Positions 6,326 through 15,987 are shown, counted from the first letter of the stretch. The stretch is DNA of 64,000 bases from UMGS1484 sp045593325 (GCA_045593325.1 JAZNWL010000067.1:28582-92581); one strand, 5' to 3'. Notes: a model not told the origin generated them from the letters alone. Numbers and translations are program-made.

Positions 6326-9300
6326 CTATCCTTTGGAAAGCATAGCATCTGCTTCCCGTACATTGAGTTTTAATAATTTGGAAACCCCTTTTTCCTGCAT
6401 GGTGACCCCATACAGGGTATCGGCTTCCTCCATGGTGCCCCGACGGTGGGTCACCACGATAAATTGAGAACGACCGCTCATTTTCCGCAAATAGTTGGCG
6501 AAACGGTCTACGTTGACGTCGTCCAGGGCGGATTCCACCTCGTCCAGCATACAGAAGGGGGGAGGGGCAACCTTCATCATGGCAAAATAGATTGCCAATG
6601 CCACAATGGATTTTTCCCCGCCCGACAGTTGCTCAATGCTGGCAACGTTTTTACCGGGAGGTTGCACCTTAATATCAATGCCCGAATTGAGAACGTCCAG
6701 AGGTTCGGTTAAAATCAACTGGGCGGTACCGCCCCCAAAGAGTTCCACAAAGGTGCCTGAAAAATGCCCGTTGATCTCATTGAATTTTTCAATGAAGGCG
6801 GTTTGCATATTACCGGTTAACTGGTTGATGAGTTGTTCCAGTTCTTTCTTGGCGGTTTCCACGTCGCCGATCTGGGTTTTCATGAACTCATACCGTTCAC
6901 TGACCTGGGCATATTCTTCAATAGCCCCCACGTTCACCGAACCCAAAGAACGGATTTTGGATTTTAATTCCTGGAGGCGTTTGCCTGCGGCGGCGGGGTC
7001 TTCCAGTTCAATATGAAGTTCCTCTGCCTGACGGCGGGACAATTCGTATTTATCAAAGAGTTTGGTAAGAATTTGTTCGCTCTCGGCAGACATGGCGTCT
7101 TCCCGTTCTTCCAACCGCACCAATTCTGCCGAAAGGTGTTCCCGATTCAGGGTACATTCCCGCTCTTTGGCGGTAAAGCCGGAAACAGCGGTTTCCAATT
7201 CAGAACGACGAGCAGTCTTATCAGCAATGGCTTGTTCCTGTTCCTTGGCTTTTGCCCGTAAATCGGCAGCCTGGTTCAGCAAAGATTCCTTTTGTTCCTG
7301 TTGCAACAGGTTTGCCTGTTCATACACTGACAGTTGTTCATTCAAAGAAAGTCGTTTTTCCCCTGCGTCTTCCTGGCGGCGAAGCAAGGCTTCCTGTAAT
7401 GCCAGGGTGGCTTCCTTTTCTTTTTCCAAAGCCATGATTTCCAAACGAACCCCGCCGTTTTGCCCGGTGAGTTCTTCCCTACGGGTGGCAATTTCTTCGC
7501 TTTGTTTCAGCAGATCCTCTTGGGCTTTGTTGGCACCTTCCAGGCGTTCTTCCAGGGTTTTTGACAAAGTGTCGGCATCCACCGCTTGTTTGCGAAGTTG
7601 TTCCAGACGGGTGGCAGATTCTTTTTGTTCGAGTTCGAGTTCTTGCAAGGTTTCTTTGGTTTGTGAAACCTGTTCTTCCAGACGTTTACATTCTGCCAAC
7701 ACACGAATTTTATCTTCGTTAAGGGTGGTCATTTCACTGCGGATGGCTTCTACCTGGGCTTTGCGGTTTTCCACGTCGGCAACCGCTTTGCGATAGTCTT
7801 CCAGACAAGCCTGGGCTTTGTTTTTGGTTTTCTCGGCATTGGCTTTTAATTCTTCAATTTCTCCCCGACGGGAAAGGAGCCCTGCCCCTCGGTTAAAAGA
7901 GCCCCCGGTCATGGAACCGCCGGTGTTGACCACCTGGCCGTCCAGGGTGACAATGCGGAACCGATAGCCGTATTGTTTGCCCATGGCGGCGGCGCTTTCC
8001 AAATCTTCTGCCACCACAATGGCGCCAAGCAAAGAGGAGATAATATCCCGATACACAGGGTCAGCGGATACCAGGGTATCTGCCACCCCCACGTAACCCA
8101 CGCAATCTTCCAGGCCCTTTTCTTTAAAGTCACGGGGTTTCACCGTATCCAAAGGCAGGAAGGTGGCACGGCCTGCGTTTTCCCGTTTTAAGAAAGCAAT
8201 GGCGCGTTTGGCGTCCTGTTCTTTGGCGGTAACGATATGTTGCACCGCGTTGCCCAGGGCAACTTCAATGGCGGTGGCGTATTCTTCTTTTACCTGAATC
8301 AAGCGGGAAATGGGACCTTTGATGCCCCCCAGCACCCCTTTGGCACCCTCGGCGGACACGCGACGAACCGTGCGGCTGAATCCTTCCAGGGAGTTTTCCA
8401 TTTCCTCCAGCAGTTGCACCCGACGAAGCTTGGTCTGGGCTTCCAAATTCAGTTCGTCGGCTTTTTGTTTTAATTCATCGGCGGTTTTTTCCAAGGAGTT
8501 CAGCAACATATTGTTGCCTTTGAGCATGTTTTCACATTCCGCCTGTTTTTCTTCTATATTTTTCAGATCCTGTTGCAAGGCAGTTTGTTCGGCTTCATAA
8601 TCCTGCAACTGGGTTTGTTTTGCCTGAAAGGCTTCTTCCACCGCACTGCCCCGATGGCTGATTTCGGTAACCGAAGACATGGCGGTAACGTTTTGCATTT
8701 GGCTTGCGGAAAGTTCTTCCCGTAGGCGGGTGATTTCCCGATTTTGTTCCTCGGTCTTGCGGGAAATTTCTTCCAGTTGCAATAGCAATTCTTCCAAATG
8801 GGCGGCGGAAGTTTCCAACACCTTGCTCTTAGCGGCAATTTCCGCGTCCTTTTGGGCAATGGTTTCTCCGTGGATGGCCATTTCCTTCATCAGGTCCGCA
8901 TCGCTATCCCGGGAGGTTTCAATTTCTTTTTTCAACCGTTCCATATTTTCTTTATTATGGAACAGGGTGTTTTCCGCTACGGCGGCTTGTCCTTCCAGGC
9001 GGGCGGCTTCTTCTTCCATTTGCGCAATATTCCGACGGGTAGCATCCATTTGCACCGTAAGCAGTCGGGCTTCCCCTGTGGCTTCTTCGGTTTGCTCCTG
9101 CAGTTTGGCAATTTGCCGTTCCATTTCCTGGTATTGAGCCTGGGCAATTTCAATTTTTTCCTTTTGCCCTTGTAATTTTTCTTCCAATTTGGTTAAAGAC
9201 CGCAACCACAGCCCAATTTCCAAATTCTTTTCTTCCCCTGCATAAAGCAAAAACTTTTCTGCTTTTTTGCTTTGTTCTGCCAAGGGGCCAACCCGTTCTT

Positions 9301-9895
9301 CCAATTCGTTCATGATATCCCGCAAACGAACCAGATTTTCTTCGGTGGCTTTTAATTTCCGTTCAGCTTCCTGTTTCCGATAGCGGAAACGGGAGATTCC
9401 TGCGGCTTCTTCAAACATATCCCGCCGTTCGTCCGAGCGTCGGGAAACAATATCACTGATTTTCCCTTGACCGATCATGGAATACCCGTCCCGTCCCAGG
9501 CCGGTATCCATAAACAGCTCATTCACGTCTTTCAAGCGCACGGTAGCGCGGTTGATCTGATATTCACTTTCCCCCGAGCGATAGTACCGACGGGTAATCA
9601 ACACTTCGTCGGTATCGCAAGGCAAAGCGCGGTCGGTATTATCCAGGCAAAGGGTAACAGACGCCATCCCTTGGGGTTTTCGGGTGGCGGTGCCGTTGAA
9701 AATAACGTCTTCCATTTTTTCGCCACGCAGTTGTTTGTTGGATTGTTCCCCCAACACCCATCGAATGGCGTCTGAAATATTACTTTTCCCACTTCCGTTG
9801 GGGCCAACTACCCCTGTGATTCCCTGTTCAAAGGTGAGAAGGGTTTTATCGGGAAAGGATTTGAAGCCCTGTGCTTCCAAGGATTTCAGGAACAT
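6326..9895 (-). CDS. smc: Chromosome segregation protein SMC
   Basis: About 1189 aa, normal length. The ATPase of the SMC-ScpAB condensin, loaded at parS by ParB. It has an N-terminal ATPase half with Walker A GPNGSGKSNI, a long coiled coil, the flexible hinge in the middle (around residues 505-665, with GGxxG pattern GSMTGGSFNRG at its end), a second coiled coil, and the C-terminal half with signature QLSGGEKSIVALAIYF and Walker B FCMLDEVESALDD. ATG at 9895 is chosen because the family begins MFLKSLEAQGFKSFPDK and AAGGAG lies upstream. Its start overlaps the preceding radical SAM gene by 50 bp. Confidence 0.97.
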   Translation of the reverse strand: MFLKSLEAQGFKSFPDKTLLTFEQGITGVVGPNGSGKSNISDAIRWVLGEQSNKQLRGEKMEDVIFNGTATRKPQGMASVTLCLDNTDRALPCDTDEVLITRRYYRSGESEYQINRATVRLKDVNELFMDTGLGRDGYSMIGQGKISDIVSRRSDERRDMFEEAAGISRFRYRKQEAERKLKATEENLVRLRDIMNELEERVGPLAEQSKKAEKFLLYAGEEKNLEIGLWLRSLTKLEEKLQGQKEKIEIAQAQYQEMERQIAKLQEQTEEATGEARLLTVQMDATRRNIAQMEEEAARLEGQAAVAENTLFHNKENMERLKKEIETSRDSDADLMKEMAIHGETIAQKDAEIAAKSKVLETSAAHLEELLLQLEEISRKTEEQNREITRLREELSASQMQNVTAMSSVTEISHRGSAVEEAFQAKQTQLQDYEAEQTALQQDLKNIEEKQAECENMLKGNNMLLNSLEKTADELKQKADELNLEAQTKLRRVQLLEEMENSLEGFSRTVRRVSAEGAKGVLGGIKGPISRLIQVKEEYATAIEVALGNAVQHIVTAKEQDAKRAIAFLKRENAGRATFLPLDTVKPRDFKEKGLEDCVGYVGVADTLVSADPVYRDIISSLLGAIVVAEDLESAAAMGKQYGYRFRIVTLDGQVVNTGGSMTGGSFNRGAGLLSRRGEIEELKANAEKTKNKAQACLEDYRKAVADVENRKAQVEAIRSEMTTLNEDKIRVLAECKRLEEQVSQTKETLQELELEQKESATRLEQLRKQAVDADTLSKTLEERLEGANKAQEDLLKQSEEIATRREELTGQNGGVRLEIMALEKEKEATLALQEALLRRQEDAGEKRLSLNEQLSVYEQANLLQQEQKESLLNQAADLRAKAKEQEQAIADKTARRSELETAVSGFTAKERECTLNREHLSAELVRLEEREDAMSAESEQILTKLFDKYELSRRQAEELHIELEDPAAAGKRLQELKSKIRSLGSVNVGAIEEYAQVSERYEFMKTQIGDVETAKKELEQLINQLTGNMQTAFIEKFNEINGHFSGTFVELFGGGTAQLILTEPLDVLNSGIDIKVQPPGKNVASIEQLSGGEKSIVALAIYFAMMKVAPPPFCMLDEVESALDDVNVDRFANYLRKMSGRSQFIVVTHRRGTMEEADTLYGVTMQEKGVSKLLKLNVREADAMLSKG

Positions 9896-10892
9896 GGAAA
9901 TTCTCCTTTCGTGTAATACCAATGCTGTGAGGGGGAATGGTGTCTACCCCCACCACAGTGCAATTTCGTCCCATTTTTTCCAGACGAATAAGATTATTTC
10001 GTTTTTGCCCAATCATTTTGGAAAGGCAGGTGGGATGTACCAACACCGTCGCCTGTTCCCATTCATTGGGCAACAGGTTGCAAAGGGTTTGAAAATACAG
10101 CTCCCCTTCGCACAATTCCCGCAGGGCGGGATGACAGGGGCCAATACCCCCTTCCAGGGAACTGTCCCCATGAAGTCCCAGGCGAATCACCGAAACCCCA
10201 GCCGATTCAAACAGCACCAGCAATTCACTGCAAAGTTCCACCGTTTGGTTTAAAGTTGGGGGGATATACGCCCCTTGCTGAACCAGTTCATATAACCGGG
10301 TCCCGGGGAAGGTGACAGTGGGATAGATCCGCATGGTTTTTGGCTTTAATGCCAATAAATCTTTGGCGGTTTGACGGTCCGATTCCAAAGTAGAGCCATA
10401 CAATCCCGTCATCATTTGCAGACCCAGTTCAAACCCAAATTCATGGATCAGGCGGGACGCCTCTGTAATATGGCGGGCAGTATGTCCCCGCTGATTTTTC
10501 AAAAGCACGGTGTCATTGGTGCTTTGGGCTCCCAGTTCAATGGCGGTGACTCCGTATTCTTTCAGAATGGTTAAAATTTCGGGAGAAATAGCGTCAGGAC
10601 GGGTAGACACCCGAATACCCGTGATCTGTTCCTCCTGCAAAAAGGGATGCGCCGCTTGTAACAGAGCGGTCATCTCCTCCTGCTCCAGGGCGGTGAAACT
10701 CCCGCCGAAAAAGGCGATCTCTGCCTGTCGGTCAGGGGCAAGCCCTGCCACGGCTTTTTGCAAGATCTTGGTTACTTCCCCCGGTGTGGGGGGTGTTTGG
10801 TGCCCCGAAATCAGCCGTTGATTACAAAAACTGCACTGATGAGGACACCCCCCATGGGGAATAAACAAAGCAATATTAGCCTTTTTGCTCAT
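9846..10892 (-). CDS. Radical SAM protein, Elp3-like family
   Basis: About 348 aa. The radical SAM iron-sulphur cluster motif CPHQCSFC is near residue 16, followed by FFGGSFTAL and the beta-barrel core characteristic of the Elp3/coproporphyrinogen-oxidase-like superfamily. The reaction is not known; relatives sit next to rnc and smc in many Clostridia. ATG at 10892 is taken as the start (a TTG lies two codons upstream). It overlaps rnc by 17 bp and smc by 50 bp, so translation of the three is probably coupled. Confidence 0.85.
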   Translation of the reverse strand: MSKKANIALFIPHGGCPHQCSFCNQRLISGHQTPPTPGEVTKILQKAVAGLAPDRQAEIAFFGGSFTALEQEEMTALLQAAHPFLQEEQITGIRVSTRPDAISPEILTILKEYGVTAIELGAQSTNDTVLLKNQRGHTARHITEASRLIHEFGFELGLQMMTGLYGSTLESDRQTAKDLLALKPKTMRIYPTVTFPGTRLYELVQQGAYIPPTLNQTVELCSELLVLFESAGVSVIRLGLHGDSSLEGGIGPCHPALRELCEGELYFQTLCNLLPNEWEQATVLVHPTCLSKMIGQKRNNLIRLEKMGRNCTVVGVDTIPPHSIGITRKENFHVPEILGSTGLQILSR

Positions 10893-11568
10893 AATCAATG
10901 CCCATCAATTCCAAGGCTTCCTTGGCGGCGGCTTGTTCGGCTTCTTTTTTGCTTCTGCCTACCCCGGTGCCCACCAGGTTGGAGTTGATGTGTACCTCGT
11001 ATTTAAAACTTTTATCATGGTCGGGGCCGCTTTCTTCCACCAATAAATAGGTCAAGCGGTCCTCGGGATTTTGCTGAATGACTTCCTGTAAAAGGGTTTT
11101 AAAATCTTTATATGCCCCTTTGCTGTGATGGTCCAAAGCGGGAGTTACGTATTTGAGAATAAACGCCTTGGCAGGCTCTATGCCGCCATCCAGATAAATG
11201 GCGGCAATCAACGCCTCAAAGGCATCCGCCAGAATGGAAGGACGATTGCGCCCCCCTGTGTTTTGTTCCCCACGGGAAAGGAGAAGGGCTTCTCCCAGTC
11301 CGATTTGTTTGGCGAACTTGTACAGGGCTTTTTCACAAACCGAAGCCGCCCGAATACGGGTCAATTCCCCTTCCGGGGTGTTGGGATAATTGTGAAACAA
11401 ATAATCCGAAACCACTACAGACAACACCGAGTCCCCCAGAAATTCCAACCGTTCATTACAACTGTCGGGATTTTTCCGTTCGTGGGCAAAGGAAGAATGG
11501 GTCAGGGCTTGTTTCAGCAACTCTTCTTTTTTGAATTGATAGCCGATGGTTTTTTGGAGCGTTTTCAC
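10876..11568 (-). CDS. rnc: Ribonuclease III
   Basis: About 230 aa. Cleaves double-stranded RNA in rRNA and mRNA processing. The catalytic domain carries the signature NERLEFLGDSVL near residue 40 and the second acidic cluster DAFEALIAAIYLD; a C-terminal dsRNA-binding domain ends with GxGxSKKEAEQAAAKEAL. The start is GTG at 11568: AGAGGG lies upstream, it is 1 nt after the plsX stop codon, and the family begins at this point (KTLQKTIGYQFKKEELLKQA). Residues before it in the open frame are overlap with plsX. Confidence 0.95.
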   Translation of the reverse strand: MKTLQKTIGYQFKKEELLKQALTHSSFAHERKNPDSCNERLEFLGDSVLSVVVSDYLFHNYPNTPEGELTRIRAASVCEKALYKFAKQIGLGEALLLSRGEQNTGGRNRPSILADAFEALIAAIYLDGGIEPAKAFILKYVTPALDHHSKGAYKDFKTLLQEVIQQNPEDRLTYLLVEESGPDHDKSFKYEVHINSNLVGTGVGRSKKEAEQAAAKEALELMGIDYEQKG

Positions 11569-11569
11569 G

Positions 11570-12571
11570 TTAATCCCTCTTCTCTGCGGCAACGGCGGTA
11601 ACCGCTTCAATCAAGCCCGAAGCGGCAAAGGTGGCCCCTTGACGAATGGCATTTTTAATGGCTTTGGCATTGGAACTGCCGTGGGCTTTGATAACAGGAG
11701 CCCGCACTCCCAACAAGGGAGCACCGCCGTGTTCGGAATAGTCTAACATACCTTTTAAGCCCTTTAAATTTTTCTTAATAAGCAAGGCACCGATTTTGGT
11801 TTTCAAAGATGCCATCATGACCTTTTTAATCAAGCCAAAGAAAGTAACTGCTACCCCTTCGGTGAGTTTCAGCACCACGTTTCCGGAGAAACCGTCGGTC
11901 ACCAGTACGTCACAGCCCCCTGAGGGAACGTCTCTGGCTTCCACGTTGCCTACGAAATTATAGTCCGATTGTTTTAACATCTGATAGGTTTCCTGGCGAA
12001 GGGTATCCCCTTTGGTATCTTCGGTGCCCACGTTGAGAAGGCCGATGCGGGGGGATTCCAGACCTACCACCCGTTTCATATATTCATTGCCCATCAAAGC
12101 AAAATCCATGAGCATTTCAGGGCGACATTCGGCATTGGCACCGCAATCCAACAGCAGGTAACATCCTGTGGGGGTAGGAACGGCGGTGGCAAGAGCGGGA
12201 CGTTTGATTCCCTTAATGCGTTTCACCAACAAGGTTGCCCCCACCAGCAGACCCCCTGTGGAACCTGCCGAAACAAAGGCATCTCCTTCTCCACGGGCAA
12301 CCATTTGCAGGCCCAACCCCAGGGAAGTGTTCCGTTTGGATTTGACAATTTCGGTAGGGGTGTCGTGCATATCCATCACTTCATCGGTATGCACAATGGA
12401 AATGCCTTCCAGGGAAATGTTGTTTTCCTTGGCGCAGGCAAGAATTTCAGGTTCTTTCCCTACTAAAACCACTTCTACGCCGTATTCTTTCACGGCATCG
12501 GCTGCCCCTTGCACGTTGCAAAGGGGAGCATTGTCCCCGCCGAAAGCATCTACAATAATTCGTTTAGCCAT
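11570..12571 (-). CDS. plsX: Phosphate acyltransferase PlsX
   Basis: A 333-aa peripheral membrane enzyme making acyl-phosphate from acyl-ACP for the first step of phospholipid synthesis. Motifs include IIVDAFGGDNAP at the N-terminus, STGGLLVGATLLVKRI, and the C-terminal GVRAPVIKAHGSSNAKAI. Start has AAAGGAAAGAAGG upstream. In many Firmicutes acpP lies between plsX and rnc; here rnc follows after 1 nt, so the ACP gene is elsewhere. Confidence 0.97.
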   Translation of the reverse strand: MAKRIIVDAFGGDNAPLCNVQGAADAVKEYGVEVVLVGKEPEILACAKENNISLEGISIVHTDEVMDMHDTPTEIVKSKRNTSLGLGLQMVARGEGDAFVSAGSTGGLLVGATLLVKRIKGIKRPALATAVPTPTGCYLLLDCGANAECRPEMLMDFALMGNEYMKRVVGLESPRIGLLNVGTEDTKGDTLRQETYQMLKQSDYNFVGNVEARDVPSGGCDVLVTDGFSGNVVLKLTEGVAVTFFGLIKKVMMASLKTKIGALLIKKNLKGLKGMLDYSEHGGAPLLGVRAPVIKAHGSSNAKAIKNAIRQGATFAASGLIEAVTAVAAEKRD

Positions 12572-12589
12572 GATAAATCCTTCTTTCCT

Positions 12590-13657
12590 TTAAGCGTTTT
12601 CTGCCTGCAGTTGTGCCGCCCGGTCGGCGGTGATCAAAGCATCGATAATTTCTTCCAGATCCCCGTTCAAAATGGCTTCCAAACGGTACAGGGTCAAGCC
12701 GATACGATGTTCGCTGACCCGCCCTTGGGGATAGTTATAGGTGCGGATGCGCTCCGAACGGTCCCCCGTGCCAACCTGGGAACGACGTTGGGAAGCAATC
12801 TGGTCGTTTTGTTTAGCCAGTTCTGCTTCATACAAACGGGACCGCAACACTTTCATGGCTTTTTCGCGGTTTTTATGCTGACTGCGTTCATCCTGACATT
12901 CTACGATCAAACCTGTGGGAAGGTGGGTGATACGAATGGCAGATTCGGTTTTATTGATATGCTGACCGCCTGCCCCGCTGGAACGGAAGGTATCCACCTG
13001 CAAGTCGGCAGGGTTAATATCTACCTCTACGTCTTCTGCCTCAGGGAGCACCGCCACCGTAACGGTGGAAGTATGAATCCGACCCTGGGTTTCGGTTTCG
13101 GGAACCCGTTGCACCCGATGTACACCGCTTTCGAATTTCAGGCGGGAATAGGCACCTTCCCCCATAATCATGAAACTAACTTCTTTAAAGCCGCCAAGTT
13201 CGGTTTCGTTGGCGCTGACAATTTCGGTTTTCCAACCTCTGGCTTCGGCATACATGGTGTACATGCGATACAGCACCCCGGCAAACAAGGCGGCTTCATC
13301 CCCGCCTGCGCCGCCGCGGATTTCCACAATAACGTTTCGTTCATCGTTGGGGTCCACGGGAAGCAGAAGTATTTTCAATTCTTCCCCCAACCGTTCCATA
13401 TCCGCCTTGGATTCCGCCAGTTCTTCTTCTGCCAATTCTTTCAGTTCCTTATCGGAAGAAGAAAGTAATTCTTTGGCTTCTTCCTGACGGGATTTGGCAG
13501 ACTGATACGCCCGAAAGGTTTCCACGATGGGGGTCAGCTGTTTATATTCTTTCATTAGGTTTTTATATTGCTCTTGATTGCCCACTACGTCAGGGTCTTG
13601 CAAGGCGCTATTAACGTCTTCATACCGCGCTTCCACTTGAGTTAATTTGTCAAACAT
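12590..13657 (-). CDS. prfA: Peptide chain release factor 1
   Basis: A 355-aa factor that recognises UAA and UAG stop codons and triggers peptide release on the ribosome. The peptidyl-tRNA hydrolysis motif GGQ is in SSGAGGQHINKTESAIR near residue 230, and the anticodon-like recognition region precedes it. Full length. It starts 17 nt after the DUF951 stop codon and is followed by plsX after 18 nt. Confidence 0.97.
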   Translation of the reverse strand: MFDKLTQVEARYEDVNSALQDPDVVGNQEQYKNLMKEYKQLTPIVETFRAYQSAKSRQEEAKELLSSSDKELKELAEEELAESKADMERLGEELKILLLPVDPNDERNVIVEIRGGAGGDEAALFAGVLYRMYTMYAEARGWKTEIVSANETELGGFKEVSFMIMGEGAYSRLKFESGVHRVQRVPETETQGRIHTSTVTVAVLPEAEDVEVDINPADLQVDTFRSSGAGGQHINKTESAIRITHLPTGLIVECQDERSQHKNREKAMKVLRSRLYEAELAKQNDQIASQRRSQVGTGDRSERIRTYNYPQGRVSEHRIGLTLYRLEAILNGDLEEIIDALITADRAAQLQAENA

Positions 13658-13674
13658 ACCGATTCCTCCGTTAT

Positions 13675-13860
13675 TTATGTGGGTTGACTTAAAATCTTCT
13701 TAATGCCTTTTTCACATTGGGAGCGGGGCATCATCACTTCTCGTCCGCATTTTTCGCATCGGATCTTAAAATCCATGCCAATGCGGGTTACGGTGAAAAT
13801 ATTACTGCCGCAAGGGTGATTCTTTTTCATTTGCACCCGACATCCTACCTGAATATTCAC
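13675..13860 (-). CDS. DUF951 family zinc-finger-like small protein
   Basis: 61 aa, starting at GTG 13860 with AAGGAGGGGG upstream. The pattern VGCRVQMKKNHPCGSN and a CEKCG pair with GREVMMPRSQCEK identify the DUF951 family of small beta-barrel proteins seen in Firmicutes, of unknown role, often near translation genes. First gene of the leftward prfA-plsX-rnc-smc-ftsY operon. Confidence 0.88.
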   Translation of the reverse strand: MNIQVGCRVQMKKNHPCGSNIFTVTRIGMDFKIRCEKCGREVMMPRSQCEKGIKKILSQPT

Positions 13861-14016
13861 AAAAGCCCCCTCCTTATTTCAGCAAATGATTATTCAGTTT
13901 ATTATACCACATCTCCGTTTCCAATGCAAATATTATTTGAACTGCCTTTTGTCATTTCTCCTTTGGTTTTTGCATATATTGAAACCAGCAAAACCAAAAC
14001 CATAGGAACGGATGAA

Positions 14017-14952
14017 ATGAATATGTTTTTTCCCGAAGGAATACTGTATCAAACTGCTAAAAATCAAAAATTCCTGCAAACCCCGGAGGGGTTACAGGAA
14101 GCCATGAGCGAAGACCGCGTATTGGAAGCCCGCGCCATTCTTTGCGACAACGAACATAATTTATGGGTAGACCTCCCCTGTGGCAAGGGGATGATTCCCC
14201 GCACCGAGGGGGCATTGGGCATTGCTGAAGGTACCGTGCGGGATATTGCTCTGATCGCCCGCGTAAACCGCCCTGTCTGCTTTACGGTGACCTCCATCAC
14301 CACCGACCAAAACGGAGAACCCTTGGCATTTCTTTCCCGACGGGCGGTACAGGAAAAATGCCGCAGGAACTACATAAGCACCCTGCTCCCCGGGGACGTC
14401 ATTGACGTTGCCATCACCCATTTGGAGCCCTTTGGTGCCTTTTGTGATATTGGGTGCGGGTTGCCTTCTTTTATTCCCATTGACAACATTTCGGTGTCCC
14501 GCATTTTTCACCCTGCCGACCGCTTTCAAGTGGGGCAACACATTAAAGCGGTGGTGAAAGAACTGCTGCCAGACGGCAAAATCAGCCTGACCCACAAAGA
14601 ACTGTTGGGAACCTGGGAAGAAAATGCCGCGCTGTTTCAAGCGGGGGAAACCGTTTCGGGCATGATCCGTACGGTGGAAAGTTACGGCAGTTTTGTGGAA
14701 CTGACCCCCAACCTGGCAGGGTTGGCAGAACCCAAAGAAGGCATTGTCCCGGGGCAACAGGCAGCGGTGTTTATCAAAAACATCATTCCCGAAAAAATGA
14801 AGATCAAGTTGATTATTGTGGATGCCTTTTCTGCACCGCGGGAACAGAACGCTCCCGAATATTATTTTCAGGGAAACCACATGAACCGTTGGCAATATTC
14901 TCCCCCAGGGTGTCATAAAACCATTGTTACCGAATTTGAAGAATACTTATAA
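14017..14952 (+). CDS. S1 RNA-binding domain protein
   Basis: About 311 aa. Two S1 (OB-fold) repeats are visible: around residues 125-200 (LPGDVIDVAITHLEPFGAFC and a conserved ISLTHKELLGTW) and around 205-270 (VSGMIRTVESYGSFVELTPN). The N-terminal 120 aa are not a recognised domain. Resembles the ribosomal-S1-like proteins of Clostridia, which are thought to bind RNA; target unknown. ATG at 14017 is chosen over upstream in-frame starts because AGGAAC precedes it and the upstream stretch is intergenic. Divergent from the DUF951-prfA operon. Confidence 0.8.
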   Translation: MNMFFPEGILYQTAKNQKFLQTPEGLQEAMSEDRVLEARAILCDNEHNLWVDLPCGKGMIPRTEGALGIAEGTVRDIALIARVNRPVCFTVTSITTDQNGEPLAFLSRRAVQEKCRRNYISTLLPGDVIDVAITHLEPFGAFCDIGCGLPSFIPIDNISVSRIFHPADRFQVGQHIKAVVKELLPDGKISLTHKELLGTWEENAALFQAGETVSGMIRTVESYGSFVELTPNLAGLAEPKEGIVPGQQAAVFIKNIIPEKMKIKLIIVDAFSAPREQNAPEYYFQGNHMNRWQYSPPGCHKTIVTEFEEYL

Positions 14953-14992
14953 AAAATGCCACCATTTTCGAATACAATCGGAAATGGTGGCA
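14953..14992 (-). terminator. Intrinsic terminator of the InlB-repeat gene
   Basis: TGCCACCATTT...AAATGGTGGCA stem; on the minus strand it is followed by TTTTTT. It lies between convergent genes and may act weakly in the other direction too. Confidence 0.85.
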
Positions 14993-15020
14993 TAACAGTT
15001 TTATAAACCTAACAAATCAA

Positions 15021-15764
15021 TTAGTCTCTTTTTTTGAGAACTACCAAAGCACCCAAAGCAACCACGCCGGCTACTACAACGCCAGCAACAGAGCTGCTGC
15101 CGGTTTCGGGGTTGTCAGTTTCAGTAACAACTTCTTCAACTTCAACTTCTTCTTTAACGGTTTCGTCTTCAGAAGGTTCGTCAACGATTTCTTCGCCGCC
15201 TTCCCACATAGCATACAATACTAAGTCGGATTCGATTTCGAACATTTCGTCTTCGATGTAGGAAGTACCGGAACCGTCTTTAGCGGTGTTCCAACCAAGG
15301 AAGGTTGCGCCGGCTTTTTTAAAGTTGTTGTATGCGGTGTAAGCATAACCACCGGCAATGTAGGGACCAAATTCGTCCAAAGTTTCGCCGGTACCGCCGT
15401 TAGCATCATAAGTGATGGTGTATTCGATGATTTGAGCATCTTTATGTTGCCATTGAGCATACAGTTTCATGGTTTCTTTCAAAGTGATTTCATCACCGGC
15501 TGCGTAGGAATCACCGGCACCGTCAGCGGTGGTGTTCCAACCCATGAAATTGTAGTTGTCATTGGTGAAAGCGTGTTCGGGAACAACAACAACGCCTTCA
15601 TCGTTAGCAAGGATATCATCCATTTTGCCTTGAGCGCCGTTGGGTTCTAATTGCAAATAGATTTCTACCACGTCGGTAGGAGTTTCAGCAGCAAAAGCCA
15701 TCATGCTGCAAGCAGTTACCATAACAGCCAAAGCCACTACAACTGCAAGAATTTTCTTAGTCAT
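15021..15764 (-). CDS. Cell-surface protein with InlB-type repeats and sorting signal
   Basis: About 247 aa. Signal peptide at the N-terminus (MTKKILAVVVALAVMV, ending near AFAAE). Two Listeria-Bacteroides/InlB B-type repeats follow, each with the FxGWNT...DGxGxSY...LYAxW pattern. An acidic Glu/Val-rich linker leads to NPETG, a hydrophobic helix and a KKRD tail, which has the layout of an LPXTG-type sortase signal with a variant motif. ATG 15764 has GGAGG 8 nt upstream; the earlier in-frame Met has none. No sortase gene is in the window. Probably wall-anchored and adhesion-related, which is inference. Confidence 0.85.
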   Translation of the reverse strand: MTKKILAVVVALAVMVTACSMMAFAAETPTDVVEIYLQLEPNGAQGKMDDILANDEGVVVVPEHAFTNDNYNFMGWNTTADGAGDSYAAGDEITLKETMKLYAQWQHKDAQIIEYTITYDANGGTGETLDEFGPYIAGGYAYTAYNNFKKAGATFLGWNTAKDGSGTSYIEDEMFEIESDLVLYAMWEGGEEIVDEPSEDETVKEEVEVEEVVTETDNPETGSSSVAGVVVAGVVALGALVVLKKRD

Positions 15765-15823
15765 AACTATAACCTCCAAAAAAATATTCATGAAACAATT
15801 CTATTCCATGATGCTTCAAAATC

Positions 15824-15852
15824 ATTCTACCCCTTTCCGCAAAAAATGTCAA
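15824..15852 (-). promoter_or_regulatory. Sigma-A promoter of the InlB-repeat gene
   Basis: Minus strand TTGACA (847-852 of the 15 kb block), 17-bp spacer, TAGAAT (15824-15829). Confidence 0.8.
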
Positions 15853-15904
15853 GCATTATTTTCTGTTAATTCCGGGGTTACACCACGACAAAAAGGGCAG
15901 AATA

Positions 15905-15933
15905 TTGACAGATTGATGGTTTTATGATATAAT
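15905..15933 (+). promoter_or_regulatory. Sigma-A promoter of degV
   Basis: Perfect consensus: TTGACA (15905-15910), 17-bp spacer, TATAAT (15928-15933), about 50 nt upstream of the start codon. Confidence 0.9.
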
Positions 15934-15987
15934 ATACGACAATTTCAAGGTGTATTCTGTTAAGTAAATGAAGAGAGGATTTCGTTT

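Noticed and set aside
5463..6467. Long open frame (334 codons) opposite ftsY
   Set aside because: Lies antisense to a well-conserved gene, has no family motif and no ribosome binding site; it is a shadow of the codon bias.
12509..13468. Open frame of 319 codons opposite prfA
   Set aside because: Antisense to prfA and rich in low-information residues; no support.
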